Program-made: the position numbers and the translations under genes | The notes under the pieces: model-generated | The model's database searches: none | What the model was told of the DNA's origin: nothing | The model's input: only the letters and a program-made list of their open reading frames with translations | Part shown: one piece after another, positions 33,749 through 43,980 of the stretch | Position numbering within the stretch: the stretch's first letter is position 1 | How the letters are laid out: each line of letters opens with the position of its first letter | DNA from: Maribacter litopenaei | GTDB taxonomy: Bacteria; Bacteroidota; Bacteroidia; Flavobacteriales; Flavobacteriaceae | Direction of reading: 5' to 3' | Assembly (NCBI RefSeq): GCF_025244665.1 | Contig: NZ_CP104205.1 | Location: forward strand, 1,547,001 to 1,611,000 | DNA: 64,000 nt

Positions 33749-34802
33749 CTATTGTAATTTAATGGATAATAGATGGTCATCCGCAGTAATAAAAAGAGTG
33801 CTTTCATCTGCATTAAAAGCGCAATTGGAAGTTGCTTGTCCTGTATATATTCTAGCTAATAACTTGGCGGTTGGTGAAAATATCCATAGACCTTTAGAAT
33901 CCGAAGCGAATAAGTAGCCTTTGGAATGTATTTTTAGACCGTCCGGCAACCCATTCGGGTTTACCTGATTCACCTCTTGTGTAGCATCATAGAATAAGTT
34001 CTTGTTAGAAATATTACCCGGCTCCTCAATATCGTAACTATACCACACTGCATGTGCAGGGTCTGAAACCGCAACATATAAGGTACTGCCATCCGGTGAT
34101 TGCGCTATACCGTTAGGCCTTGATAGAGTGTCCAACAATCTCAATTCTCCATCGGCCATAAGGCAATAGACTCCCTGAAAATCCAATTCCTTGGTCGGAT
34201 CTTCCATTAGTTCGGGCAGGCCGTAAGGTGGATCCGTAAAATAGAGATTACCGTGGGCATCTAAAAATCCGTCATTTGGACTATTCAATTTTTTTCCCTC
34301 AAACGAGTCGATCAATGTGCTAAAACTGGATTCCGGTTTATCCAAGTTCGTTTTCATTTTTGCGACGCGTCTATCTCCATGTTGCATCATAATTAATTTA
34401 TCCCCATCCGGAATCAATCCATTAGATCCCGGCTCATTGGAGTAAGTTCCTTCTCCAGTATATCCCGATGGCTCTAGATAAACTGATATATTATTGTCTT
34501 CGCTCCATTTATAAACCTTATTGTCCATTACATCAGAAAACAACAGAAAATTGCCATTTTCTATCCATAGAGGACCTTCTGATCCATTTAAAACCTGAGG
34601 CCAACACTTTGATAGTTGCATCCTTATTAAGCAATGATAATGCCTCCTCATCCAAAATTTCGATACGAAAATTCTTGGATATGCTATCTACAGCCACATG
34701 TAGGCTTTCTTCATTAGTGGTCGATTCGATTTTAGTCGCTTTTTTTTCTTTACAGGATGCTGCCAAGATGCCTAAAAAAAGAAGTGGAAAATAAATTTTC
34801 AT
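33749..34802 (-). CDS. SMP-30/gluconolactonase family lipoprotein, frame interrupted
   Basis: A calcium-dependent beta-propeller lactonase. The lipoprotein signal is LLFLGILAASC. The core motifs are SEGPLWIENGNFLLFSDV (the first metal-ligand Glu), GSNGLIPDGDKLIMMQHGDRR, LNSPNDGFLDAHGNLYFTDPPYG and SRPNGIAQSPDGSTLYVAVSD. The N-terminal 80 residues are in another frame; the break near 34,581 is consistent with TGGTCA read as TGGATCA. As the last gene of the sugar-acid operon it would open a sugar lactone such as galactonolactone to the free acid taken up or degraded by its neighbours. Confidence 0.84.
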
Positions 34803-34804
34803 TA

Positions 34805-36128
34805 TTAGTGGATGATTTGTGTGAAAATGTAAATAAATACCATGGCACTGGTTCCGAATATGAAAGTACCTGCGGTTTGGACTTGATACCCTTGGTTAAC
34901 GTTCATACCCGTCAATTGAGTCAAAACCCAGAAAAAACTATCGTTTACATGCGATGCCACGGAAGCACCCGCTCCAATTGAGAGCACTGTCATTGTTAAT
35001 AAAAATGGATCATTTAGCCCCAATGTTCCAATTAAGGGCGCTACTATAGAAGCCGTTGTTACTAAAGCCACCGTTGATGAACCTTGTGTTGTCTTTAAAC
35101 AGGCCGCTAACAAAAAGGGGAAGAACAAACCAAGTTGCAAACCGAGAAAAGGAAGTAGTAATTACTTCGGCGATTCCTGAATTTTGCAGGGTTTTGCCAA
35201 AAATTCCTCCAGCCCCTGTAATTAGAATTATAGGAGCGGCTATTTTAAGTGATTCTCCTATCCAACCGGTACTTGAAAATATTCTTTCGTCTAATTTCCT
35301 GGGAATCAAAAGGGATAAAAGTACCCCTATTAGCAATGCAATCACAGGAGTACCTAAAAGCGAAATAATTCTTTTAAAAAAAGTGTCCTGTCCTGTTATA
35401 CCCGGATATTCTATCACAGATTTGGCCAAGATAAGTATCAGTGGTATTAAAATTGCCAGCAACGATTTCCAAAGGGCTGGTTTTTTTTCGGGGTCGGTAA
35501 TAGGTTCTAATAGTATAGGAATACTGATTCCGGAAGCAATATTTTTTGCATAAAAATAGCATGGTATCAAGGATATAAAGCTAATAATGAGTCCCCATAA
35601 AATAACATCGCCAAGGTTGGCTCCAAGAATTCCAGCCGCGGCAATCGGGCCAGGGGTAGGGGGTACCATCACATGTGAGGCAGTTAGACCCATGGCAAGA
35701 GCGGCTGTAGTACCGGCATAGGACATACCCGTCTTTTTTGACAAAACCTTATTTAACGGATTCATCATAAGTAAGGCACTATCCGCAAAAATGGGTATAG
35801 AAAGGAAATAGCCCGTTAACATCATAGCCAAATGGATGGACTTTTCACCAATTAGGTTTAGGATTTTGGAAGCAATAACAAATGCCCCACCGGATTTTTC
35901 CAGGATAGTCCCAATGGTAACCCCAAAAAGTATGATTAATCCAATTTTACCTAAAATATCACCAAAACCAGAGTTAATGGAGTCAACAATTAAATCAGGT
36001 TCCATTCCGGTAATCAATGCATAGACGATGGAAGTCAATAATAGACTGAAAAAGGGATGTACCTTAATTTTTACGATAGAAACTATCAGAAAAACCAAAG
36101 CAACCAATAATCCAATGAGATATAACAT
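34805..36128 (-). CDS. GntP family sugar-acid permease, frame interrupted
   Basis: A 440-residue, roughly 12-helix inner-membrane transporter of the gluconate:H+ symporter family: FFSLLLTSIVYALITGM, GFGDILGKIGLIILFG, GYFLSIPIFADSALLMMNPL, AMGLTASHVMVPPTPGPIAAA and, after the break, KTTQGSSTVALVTTASIVAP with SHVNDSFFWVLTQL. The break at 35,142-35,146 is CCAGA read as CCGAGA. It lies between the dgoD and lactonase genes, so galactonate or a related aldonate is the probable substrate. Confidence 0.86.
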
Positions 36129-36150
36129 AGTTAATTATATAAAACCTTTA

Positions 36151-37309
36151 TTACCACTCCGTAAGACTGCCATCCTTATTTCTCCAAATGGGGTTGGATC
36201 AATTATGTCCAATTTTTTCGGCTTCCCTGAGTTTTTGTTCATCGATTTCTATTCCCAATCCTGGTTGGGAAAGAATATCAATATATCCATCTTGCAATTG
36301 TAACACTTCGGATTTTTAAGATAATCCAATAGATCATAACCTTTGTTGTAATGTATTCCCAGGCTACTCTCCTGAATGACCGCGTTGGGGCAGGCAAAAT
36401 CAATATGTAGGGCAGAAGCCAATGATATAGATCCTAAAGGACAGTGGGGGGCCAAGGCAATGTCATAGGCCTCGGCCATAGCTGCAATCCTTCTTACTTC
36501 AGAAATTCCTCCCGCATGGCTTAAGTCTCGGTTGAATAATATCTACGATTCCTTGATGTAGTATATCTTTAAAATCCCAACGTGAGTACATTCGTTCACC
36601 GGTAGCAATGGGAATGCTGGTGTATGAATAGATGTGTTTTAATGCATCATTGTTTTCGGACAAAACAGGTTCCTCGATGAACATAGGCTCGTAAGGCGCT
36701 AGCTCGTCCATCAATCTTTTTACCATTGGCTTGTGGACTCTACCGTGAAAATCTAGGCCAATATCCAATTCATAGCCAAACTCTTCCCTTAATAGCTTCA
36801 TGTTTTGGGATGCCTTTTTTATGTCTTTCAATGAGGAGACCCATTCCATCTCCCCAGTAGCATTCATTTTAACCGCTTTATAACCTTGGTTTACTTTTTC
36901 TTGAGCCTGTTTTAAAATGACCTCAGGATGATCTCCGCCAATCCAGCAGTACATTTTCATCTTGTTTCTTACAGCTCCTCCCAATAACTCACATACCGGA
37001 ACTTTTAAGTATTTTCCTTTTATATCCCATAACGCTTGGTCTATTCCGGAAAGGGCGCTCATTAAAATCGCACCTCCTCTGTAGAAGCCGCCTCTATACA
37101 ATACCTGCCGAGATGTCCTCAATAGTATTGGCATTTTTACCAATGACATACTGCTTTAACTCCTCCACACATGCAGACACGGTATCTGCCTTTCCTTCAA
37201 TGACAGGCTCTCCCCAACCGATGATACCACTTTTTGTGGTGACCTTTAAAAAAAGCCAACGTGGTGGCACCTTGAACAATTTAATGCTTTCAATTTGTAA
37301 TTGATCCAT
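36151..37309 (-). CDS. dgoD: D-galactonate dehydratase, frame interrupted with internal TGA
   Basis: An enolase-superfamily enzyme converting D-galactonate to 2-keto-3-deoxygalactonate. The DgoD signature [16 protein letters not shown] gives the metal Asp and the catalytic His; FIEEPVL and [10 protein letters not shown] carry the next two metal Glu residues, and APHCPLGSI the second catalytic His. Breaks: 37,108-37,112 and 36,528-36,532 (CCAGA to CCGAGA), and 36,308-36,311 (CCAGA to CCGA). A TGA at 36,199-36,201 replaces the family Trp in HNWSNPIW (TGGTCC seen as TGATCC). The true end SLTEW* is at 36,151. It overlaps the aldolase stop by one base. Confidence 0.87.
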
Positions 37310-37932
37310 TATTGAGTTTTTGATAAGTGAAGGATTTGTTGAATAGTTTTTTCGATTCCATGGGAATTGTCATTGGTTTTTGTCAATGCGCTTCCTAAAC
37401 CAATACCCGCGACCCCCGATGTTAGCCATTCTTGTATGTTGGATGTATCTATACCTCCTACGGCAAAGAAATCTATTTGGTTGAAAACTGACTTGAGGGC
37501 TTTAAAATAAACCACACCTAAATTACCAGCTGGGAATAGCTTAATGAAGTCCGCACCAGTTTCAATAGCATTGTAAATTTCAGTTGGGGTCATTGCACCC
37601 ATAAGCACCGGGATGGCATGTTGTTTTGCAATTTTGATTACCCCCGGATTAACGTTCGGGGTCACCAAAAACTGTGCACCTGCCTTGATCGCTGCCTCCG
37701 CAATCTTAGGATTTAAGACGGTGCCTGCACCAATGATTGTTCTTGGATATGATTTTTTAGCCTTGGAAATCTCCTCTGTAAAACCAGGTGTATTGGAAGT
37801 AATTTCCAAAATCGAAATTCCGTTCTCGACCAGTATTTTAATTAGTGGCGATACCTGTCCCTGGGAGTCAAGTCTTACAATGGCAATTATCTTTTCCCTC
37901 TTAATTCTCCGGATGACTTCCTCTTTTTTCAT
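37309..37932 (-). CDS. 2-dehydro-3-deoxy-6-phosphogluconate/galactonate aldolase
   Basis: A class I aldolase of the KDPG/KHG family (207 aa) splitting 2-keto-3-deoxy-6-phospho sugar acid into pyruvate and glyceraldehyde 3-phosphate. Motifs: IIAIVRLDSQGQVSPL, ILEITSNTPG (catalytic Glu), IIGAGTVLN, FLVTPNVNPGVI and ADFIKLFPAGNLG (Schiff-base Lys). It is four bases overlapped by the kinase and directly upstream of dgoD. Context favours the phospho-galactonate substrate. Confidence 0.88.
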   Translation of the reverse strand: MKKEEVIRRIKREKIIAIVRLDSQGQVSPLIKILVENGISILEITSNTPGFTEEISKAKKSYPRTIIGAGTVLNPKIAEAAIKAGAQFLVTPNVNPGVIKIAKQHAIPVLMGAMTPTEIYNAIETGADFIKLFPAGNLGVVYFKALKSVFNQIDFFAVGGIDTSNIQEWLTSGVAGIGLGSALTKTNDNSHGIEKTIQQILHLSKTQ

Positions 37933-38936
37933 CTTAGCACCTGTCCATTAATATTACCATTCATTACGGAGATAATTTCGGCCTCGCTGCTCGTATGCTG
38001 ATCTCCCAATATGGTGTGTTTTAAGGCAAAGGCAGCAGTTGCAAAATCTAGTGTTTTTTGGGAATCCCATTCTAAATTCAATCCATGTAAGCAGGCGGCC
38101 GCAAAGGCATCGCCTGTCCCAAAACGATCACTTACTTCGATGTCGATTTCTGTTCCTAAAAATGTTTGCGACTTTGTTTGATACATTGCTGAAAGTATAT
38201 TTTTACTTGCTGAAATCTGATTTCTGACTGTAAAGGCAATAGCTTCCAAATCAAATTTTTTGGAGGCTGTATGCATGGCTTCAAGAGTTGCTTCAGAAAT
38301 AGAACCCTTATTTATTTCTATACCATAAACATCATTTAAAGCTCCCATGTTCCCAAAAAGAAGGTCTGTATGTTCTAAAATCTGATCGAATATTTTCCGG
38401 GCTTCAGAAGCATCCTCCCAAAGGGTTCTTCTATAATTCATGTCAAAGGCCACCTTTACACCTTTCTTTTTAGCAATTTGAGCTGCAAGTGCAGTTTCAT
38501 TCGCACATTGTCTTGATAGGGCAGGGGTTATTCCGGAAAGGAATAACCATTTTTTGTTGTTTAAAAGGGAATCCCAATCAAACTCATTTTCCCGTATTTC
38601 GCTTATGGCCGATTTTTTTCTATCATAAATGACACTCGAAGGTCTAATAGATGCCCCAAGCTCTATAAAATAAGTACCAATTCTTTGACCTCCTCTTATG
38701 ATTCTACTAGTGTCAACACCATATGATTGTAAGGAAGATAGGGCACCTTCACCTAATTGATTTTTTGGTAGTTTGGTGATAAATGCAACTTCATTGCCCA
38801 AGACAGCCAAGGAACTTGCCACATTGGATTCAGAACCGGCATAATTTACATCAAAACCATGGGCCGTACGAATTTTTCCAGTGTTTAGGGAAGGAGTCAA
38901 CCTAAGCATTATTTCACCAAATGTTACAAAGCTCAT
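37929..38936 (-). CDS. PfkB family 2-keto-3-deoxygluconate/galactonate kinase
   Basis: A ribokinase-fold sugar kinase, 335 aa. MSFVTFGEIMLRLTP and NYAGSESNVASSLAVLG are the substrate-binding start, and EVSDRFGTGDAFAAACLHGL carries the catalytic Asp and anion hole. It would phosphorylate the product of DgoD for the adjacent aldolase. It overlaps its neighbours by 4 bp on both sides (ATGA), so translation is coupled along the operon. Confidence 0.87.
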   Translation of the reverse strand: MSFVTFGEIMLRLTPSLNTGKIRTAHGFDVNYAGSESNVASSLAVLGNEVAFITKLPKNQLGEGALSSLQSYGVDTSRIIRGGQRIGTYFIELGASIRPSSVIYDRKKSAISEIRENEFDWDSLLNNKKWLFLSGITPALSRQCANETALAAQIAKKKGVKVAFDMNYRRTLWEDASEARKIFDQILEHTDLLFGNMGALNDVYGIEINKGSISEATLEAMHTASKKFDLEAIAFTVRNQISASKNILSAMYQTKSQTFLGTEIDIEVSDRFGTGDAFAAACLHGLNLEWDSQKTLDFATAAFALKHTILGDQHTSSEAEIISVMNGNINGQVLR

Positions 38937-39661
38937 TTTAATTTTATTGATTTAGAATAGTTGGTCTTTGTTTCCAAGATATGTTTTTGCATCGCTATTT
39001 TGGCGGCATTTTCATCCTTATGTTGAATTGCTTCAAGGATATTTTTATGGTGTGCCAACATTATTTCCTTTTCCCTTTGCATATCTCCATCCCTCGGTTT
39101 TGCATATACTACAGCTTTAAATTTTGGCATTAGATTGAAAATGGGACTTACTAATAAAGTGAGGACTTTATTGTTTGATATTGATAAAATGGTTCTATGA
39201 AAATTATTATCTATTTCAGCTTCTTTATCCTTTTCACTTAGTTGGCAATTTATGAGTTCCTCAAAATTTTTTTGAAGAATTTCTAACTGATTTTCATTCC
39301 TATTTTTGGCGGCATTAGCTGCTAAAGAAGGTTCGAGAATCAGCCTAGCATTTATTGTTTGGGAAATGATATCCTCATCTGTGGAAAGTTCAAAGAACAT
39401 ATTCAGGATTTCGGAAGTATTCTTTATGCTAATTTCTTGAACATAAACCCCGCTACCCCTTCTAACTTCAACCAGTCCCTTGGCGCTCATCTTTTTGACC
39501 GCTTCCCGAATAGAGGTTCTAGAAACATTGAACATTTGCGAAAGTTCATTCTCGGTAGGCAGTTTACCTCCAGGTAGATAATTACCATTACGAATGGCTT
39601 GAGTTAGTTCATTTTCTACTTGTTCGGAGAGTGCTATTTTATTGCCCAAGGATGGAAACAT
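38933..39661 (-). CDS. FadR/GntR family transcriptional regulator (FCD domain)
   Basis: A 242-residue repressor-type regulator. The GntR winged helix is at residues 10-75 (LTQAIRNGNYLPGGKLPTENELSQMFNVSRTSIREAVKKM, VEVRRGSGVYV); the FCD ligand domain follows, with metal-type His in DNNFHRTIL and AHHKNILEAIQ. It is the first gene of the kinase-aldolase-dgoD-gntP-lactonase series and probably senses an intermediate of that pathway. Confidence 0.87.
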   Translation of the reverse strand: MFPSLGNKIALSEQVENELTQAIRNGNYLPGGKLPTENELSQMFNVSRTSIREAVKKMSAKGLVEVRRGSGVYVQEISIKNTSEILNMFFELSTDEDIISQTINARLILEPSLAANAAKNRNENQLEILQKNFEELINCQLSEKDKEAEIDNNFHRTILSISNNKVLTLLVSPIFNLMPKFKAVVYAKPRDGDMQREKEIMLAHHKNILEAIQHKDENAAKIAMQKHILETKTNYSKSIKLK

Positions 39662-39748
39662 ACACCATTATTTATAAGACATCATACAAATTATGATATA
39701 AAACTTTCCCGTACAAATTATTCAATAGTAAAATGATTAAATCTACAT

Positions 39749-40387
39749 CTAGTTTGGTAGTGGTTTCACCATTATGTCCTTTGTAGTAAACAATGCTATT
39801 AGGATCATGAGCTTGAAGCGCAAAGGTTCCACTTTTTAAAACTCTATGTATGGAGCCTTCATTTCTATTTGGTGTTGATGGTTCCGTATAGTCGACAACT
39901 ACTATGTCGTTAATTTTTACGATGACCCTATTGTCTACCACTTTTATATATTCCGTATACCATTCATTATCGTTTGCATAGGTTTCCTTAACATCCAATA
40001 TGTCATATAAGCTTCCTGTCCTTTTCCAATCTGTATGGGAGTTGTTTACTTGAACTTCATAACCATAAGTTGGCCATCCTTCATCCTGATAGGTGGTGTG
40101 TATGTAAATACGTGAATTTGCCCCTGGCATTGTTTTGACTTTTGCCATGAACTCAAAATTCTTAAAATCGTGGTTCTCAACGTTCCCGAATAAAAAAGAT
40201 GGCCTACAGGTCCCTGAACTTTTATCGTGTTATCCTCAATAGAAAAGCTATCGCTGTTTTTTCCGACTTTCCATCCGTCAAAATTTTCTCCATTGAACAA
40301 TGAAATCCAACTATCATCTTGAGCACTAAGGCCATTCCAAAAACAGAAACAAATTGTGAGTAGGATAGAGTAACGAGTAGCTTTCAT
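39749..40387 (-). CDS. DUF1080 (3-keto-disaccharide hydrolase-like) secreted protein, frame interrupted
   Basis: A secreted protein with signal peptide YSILLTICFCFWNGLSAQ; MKATRY at 40,387 is the better start. The DUF1080 motif is WISLFNGENFDGWKVG, with GHLFYSG, RIYIHTTYQDEGWPTYGYEVQV, and GTFALQAHDPNSIVYYK near the end. The first break at 40,186-40,189 is CCAGA read as CCGA. A second 1-bp insertion near 39,785 would restore the usual end KPLP with a stop at 39,749-39,751; without it the frame runs to 39,672. It lies upstream of the regulator, same strand. Confidence 0.78.
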
Positions 40388-40669
40388 ACGTAAATTATTT
40401 AGTTGTACTATATCTGGTTTGGTCATTTAGAGTACTAAGGATTGCGACCTTTTACAAACAAATTTTAGGGATATTATATCCTCTAATGTATGGAATAAAA
40501 CTAGAAAATGATTATTAAAGCTATCATTTGAATAAAAAATGTGGGCACCAATAAATCTATTTGAGGGGCATGTAATGTTTTAGTACGGCATTATGGGTAT
40601 ACCAAATCACAAATCACAAATTCGAACCTATAGTTAAGAAAATCAAATCGGCCCTAAACTTATATAAAA
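40388..40669. other. intergenic region with the probable promoter of the DUF1080/sugar-acid genes
   Basis: 280 bp of AT-rich DNA between the GNAT stop and the DUF1080 start. No ORF, repeat or convincing hairpin is seen. On the minus strand a TAAAATTTG near 40,460 resembles the Bacteroidota -7 element (TAnnTTTG) but with one base too many, so the promoter position is not settled. Confidence 0.35.
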
Positions 40670-41176
40670 TTATATTTTAAGAACAGCATATCGATGCTCG
40701 TCCCAAAACTTACCGTTCTTAAAAACCGCCTTTCTAGAAATTCCTTCCTTTACAAAACCAACTTTCTCTAATACCCGCATAGAACCTGAATTATACTCGA
40801 AAACTCCGGCATACAAACGAATCAATTTAAACTCTTTAAAGGCATGGCTCACCAATAATCCAATGGCACTTGTAGCAATGCCCTTACCCCAAAAAGGCTC
40901 TCCGAGCCAATAACCTACTTCAGCCGATTTTCCATACACATCATCCTGAAGAATCAGTCCGCATAGTCCGCAAAGTTTGCCATCGGTCTCAATGGCAAAA
41001 ACGACTTCGGTATCGCTTTCGGCCTGATGTTCAAAGAACCGTTGCGCATTCTCCTCGGTATATGGATGCCCAAATGCGTCCCTGACATTATTAAAGATTT
41101 TAATGTTGTTGGCAAGCTCAGCAATAATGGGGACGTCCTCTTGTTTAAGCTCCCTTAATAATACTCTTGGATGCAT
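40670..41176 (-). CDS. GNAT family N-acetyltransferase (RimJ/RimL-like)
   Basis: A 168-residue acetyltransferase: VLLRELKQEDVPIIAEL at the start, GYWLGEPFWGKGIATSAI as the acetyl-CoA loop (Q/RxxGxG/A variant GKGIAT), and IRLYAGVFEYNSGSMRVLEKVGFVKEG at the end. The closest type acetylates ribosomal protein N-termini or small molecules; the substrate is unknown. It stands alone, transcribed away from the hydrolase. Confidence 0.85.
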   Translation of the reverse strand: MHPRVLLRELKQEDVPIIAELANNIKIFNNVRDAFGHPYTEENAQRFFEHQAESDTEVVFAIETDGKLCGLCGLILQDDVYGKSAEVGYWLGEPFWGKGIATSAIGLLVSHAFKEFKLIRLYAGVFEYNSGSMRVLEKVGFVKEGISRKAVFKNGKFWDEHRYAVLKI

Positions 41177-41399
41177 ATTCTAAAATTAGGAAATCCTAAA
41201 CAGAATTTTTTAATACGATTATAGGAAATGGATAATTGATGCATCCACATCTACTGGGTTTTCGAAAAAGAGTTCGTGGAAAAAATTTTTGATTGTAACC
41301 ATCTCCCATCTCACTATGAGCGAGCAATCGGCTAAATTTTCCATCCACCTCCCTGCATGATATTTGAAAGGCAAGAATTGTTTTATCTTTTTTTAAATA

Positions 41400-42347
41400 T
41401 TATGGACGGTCATTCAAAAAAGTCAGCATTTTTTCATTTACTGTTTCCGCTTGATCAATGGATAAAAAGTGCCCGGCGTTTTGAATGACTTCTCCTTTTC
41501 CTCTTGGTAGCAGGTTGGCAATTTCGACCGTTCTATTTTTATTGATCATATCATCATCGCCGATCAACACCAATACGGGCATTTGCAAAGATTTTAATTC
41601 CTCATTTGAAAAAGGTGTCATGCTGGTTATAAACTTGTTTTCAGATTCTTTTTCCAAACCTAGTTTATACTGTTTTAGATAGACATCACTAATATTACCC
41701 ACATTGTTGGACATGCTTTCCAAACTTTGTTCAATTTGTTTCTCTTCTGACGCTAGCAAGGTTACAATATTCTTTAATAGATCCATACTTGGCTTAATCC
41801 ATGTGAATGTTTGGGCCGGACTTAATAAAATGAGACTTTTTATTTTGTTTTGGTTTTCCAGTGCAATGTTAACAGCTAACCATCCACCTCGAGAAGCACC
41901 AATTAAATGATAACTATCCAATTCTAGAACATATAAAACTTCCTCATACCAGTCCGTCACTTTTTCCACGCTTTCAATATCGTTATATAAGTAGGATTTT
42001 CCTGGTTCAAGAATAAAGTCAATTGCAAATACCCTATGGTTTTTACTAAGTGACCCAATGTTTGGATACCACATTGTTGAACTGGCATTCATTCCATGTA
42101 GTAACACAACGGGTTCTCCATGTTTTGGATCGCTTACAATAACATGTGCAATTCCATTAGTGGTGGTGATGTACAGCTCTTCGAAAGATACATCCCATAA
42201 TTTTAAAGTTTGGTCATATGCTTCATAGTAAGCCGCATTAGTAGCAGATGGATTTGTGATGTATTCCGGTATTTTTTTGTATTCAGCGTATTTGTCAGTA
42301 CAATTAATAAATAAAACTAGTGCAGTAAGCAATAAAAATAGTCTCAT
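41400..42347 (-). CDS. alpha/beta hydrolase lipoprotein
   Basis: A lipoprotein with signal MRLFLLLTALVLFINC (the start chosen gives the lipobox; the frame extends to 42,368). Alpha/beta-hydrolase motifs are VLLHGMNASSTMWYP (oxyanion HG), the nucleophile elbow GASRGGW (GxSxG), the acid in LVLIGDDDMI and the His in NAGHFLSIDQ. It is the last core-genome gene before the island. Substrate unknown. Confidence 0.83.
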   Translation of the reverse strand: MRLFLLLTALVLFINCTDKYAEYKKIPEYITNPSATNAAYYEAYDQTLKLWDVSFEELYITTTNGIAHVIVSDPKHGEPVVLLHGMNASSTMWYPNIGSLSKNHRVFAIDFILEPGKSYLYNDIESVEKVTDWYEEVLYVLELDSYHLIGASRGGWLAVNIALENQNKIKSLILLSPAQTFTWIKPSMDLLKNIVTLLASEEKQIEQSLESMSNNVGNISDVYLKQYKLGLEKESENKFITSMTPFSNEELKSLQMPVLVLIGDDDMINKNRTVEIANLLPRGKGEVIQNAGHFLSIDQAETVNEKMLTFLNDRP

Positions 42348-42420
42348 ATAATTTGATGTCATAAACATTCAAATATACTGATATCGGATTGGATTAAAAT
42401 TGTTATGACGTTCTCCGATT

Positions 42421-42464
42421 GTAGCGAGAGAGGGACTTGAGCCCTCGGCCTCCGGGTTATGAAT
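42421..42464 (-). repeat. left attachment site: displaced 3' end of tRNA-Met
   Basis: 44 bp identical to 56,865-56,908 except one base (cttgaGccc versus cttgaAccc). It covers the anticodon-side to 3' end of the tRNA and lacks the D-arm and 5' acceptor, so it is a remnant and not a gene. Confidence 0.88.
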
Positions 42465-42569
42465 TCTCAAATGTTTGTATTAATATGGCCTTAAATGGTC
42501 TAATAATCAACTGTTTATGAGGTGATTATAATTTTTATAAAAGTATATCAAATTGAGTAAAAACTCCAT

Positions 42570-42592
42570 TTGTTGTACATATGTTGTACAGA
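42570..42592. repeat. left copy of 23-bp repeat near island end
   Basis: 23 bp identical to 56,796-56,818. Each copy contains the nearly palindromic TGTACATATGTTGTACA with two TTGTACA half-sites. It lies 34 bp upstream of the integrase start, so it could be an integrase arm-type site, an excisionase site or an operator. Confidence 0.6.
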
Positions 42593-42625
42593 GATTTTGT
42601 ATTTTACAGGTGAAATGGATTTGTT

Positions 42626-43835
42626 ATGGCAACAATAAACATAGTTCTCAGAAAGAATTACAGTAAAAGTGATGGAACTTGCCCATTGGCTTTAAGGATT
42701 ACCAAAAATAGAAAATCCAGGTTTATATATACAGGAGAATATGTATTACCCAAACATTGGGATGATAATAAAAAAATAATCAAGAAAATCCATCCAAATT
42801 CTGCAAGACTGAATAATATGCTTAAAAAGAAGATATCCGAGGCACATGAAATTGCATTGGAAGCTGAATCCAAAAAACAGGATTCTTCTGCAAAATACAT
42901 ATCTAAAAAAATAACCGGAGAAGACCAACAGGATTTTTTTTCTGTAAGCAAAATTTATTTGTCCAACCTTTTTAAAAAGAAAAAATACAATCAGCATTAT
43001 AATCAAGAACGAAGGATTAGAATTTTTAGAAAATTTGTTGGTTCAGACAAATTATCATTTCAAGATTTAAATGTGTCTTTACTAAATAGATTTGATTCTT
43101 TTTTAATTCATGAACGGGGAGTATCTCCAAGAACATCAGTAAATTATTTAATGTTGATTAGGACTATTTACAATTTTGCGAGAAGGGAATTCGATATTGA
43201 CTATAAAATTTACCCATTCGGAAAAGGAAAGATTCAAATTAAGTTTCCGAGTCCGAAAAAATTGGACTCAATCGTGAAGAAATTATTCTTCCGAAACCAT
43301 AAATGACATAACTCCATCACAGCAAATAGCTGTTGATACATGGCTATTCAGCTTTTATTTTGCAGGAATAAGGGTTGGTGATGTACTTAAGCTCAAGAAA
43401 TCTGATTTTAGGGATGGTCGATTGTACTATAGAATGGGCAAGAACAATAAACTAGTATCGTTGGCTATTCCTTTAAAGGCCGAAAGGATATTAAATAAAT
43501 ACTGTGATAAAACTGTAAATGAAGACCATCTGATATTCCCCTTCTTAAATATCAAGGAATTGGAAAATACTAAGAAGTTAAGTGTTAGAATAAAGACTAT
43601 TACCGGAAATTTAAATAGAAGATTGGAAATTGTGGCAAAAAAATTGGGAATTCAAAAAAAAGTATCGATGCATATAGCGAGACATAGTTTTGGCAATATT
43701 TCAGGTGATACCATACCAATTCAAATGTTACAGAAGTTATATAGACATTCTTCAATAACCACTACGGTAAACTACCAAGCGAACTTCATGCATAAAGAAA
43801 CAGATGATGCATTGGAAAAGGTTATAAACTTTTAA
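42626..43835 (+). CDS. island integrase, tyrosine recombinase with SAM-like domain, frame interrupted
   Basis: A Bacteroidota-type phage/ICE integrase of about 403 aa. The N-terminal arm-binding part is INIVLRKNYSKSDGTCPLAL with RFIYTGEYVLPKHWD, the core-binding domain FFSVSKIYLSNLFKKKKYNQ, and the catalytic domain has AGIRVGDVLKL (Arg), a Lys in RMGKNNKLV, MHIARHSFGN (HxxR) and LYRHSSITTTVNY with the nucleophile Tyr. Two breaks at 43,253-43,256 and 43,291-43,294 are CCAGA read as CCGA (expected SPEKIGLNREEII and LPETINDITPSQQ). It is adjacent to the left tRNA fragment and so is the likely enzyme for island integration. Confidence 0.9.
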
Positions 43836-43963
43836 TTGCTTTATGACAAGATTTGTTTATAGTTACGTCCTACATTAGATTATAATTAATGATTATTTTG
43901 AAATCCATCTAGGTAGCATAATACTTAATGTGAGCTAAACTAATTTTTTTACCTCAGTTCTTT

Positions 43964-43972
43964 GTTGGCGGT
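43964..43972 (-). other. left end of cassette array (GTTGGCGGT), site without palindromic partner
   Basis: GTTGGCGGT is the inverted partner of ACCGCCAAC at 45,855-45,863, closing cassette 1. Unlike the inner sites it is not followed (leftwards) by a recognisable second palindrome arm; 43,836-43,963 looks like unstructured AT-rich DNA, so the last site is probably truncated. Confidence 0.6.
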
Positions 43973-43980
43973 AGTATTTT

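Noticed and set aside
42421..42464. A second tRNA gene
   Set aside because: Only the 3' 44 bp are present; the D-arm and 5' acceptor strand are missing.
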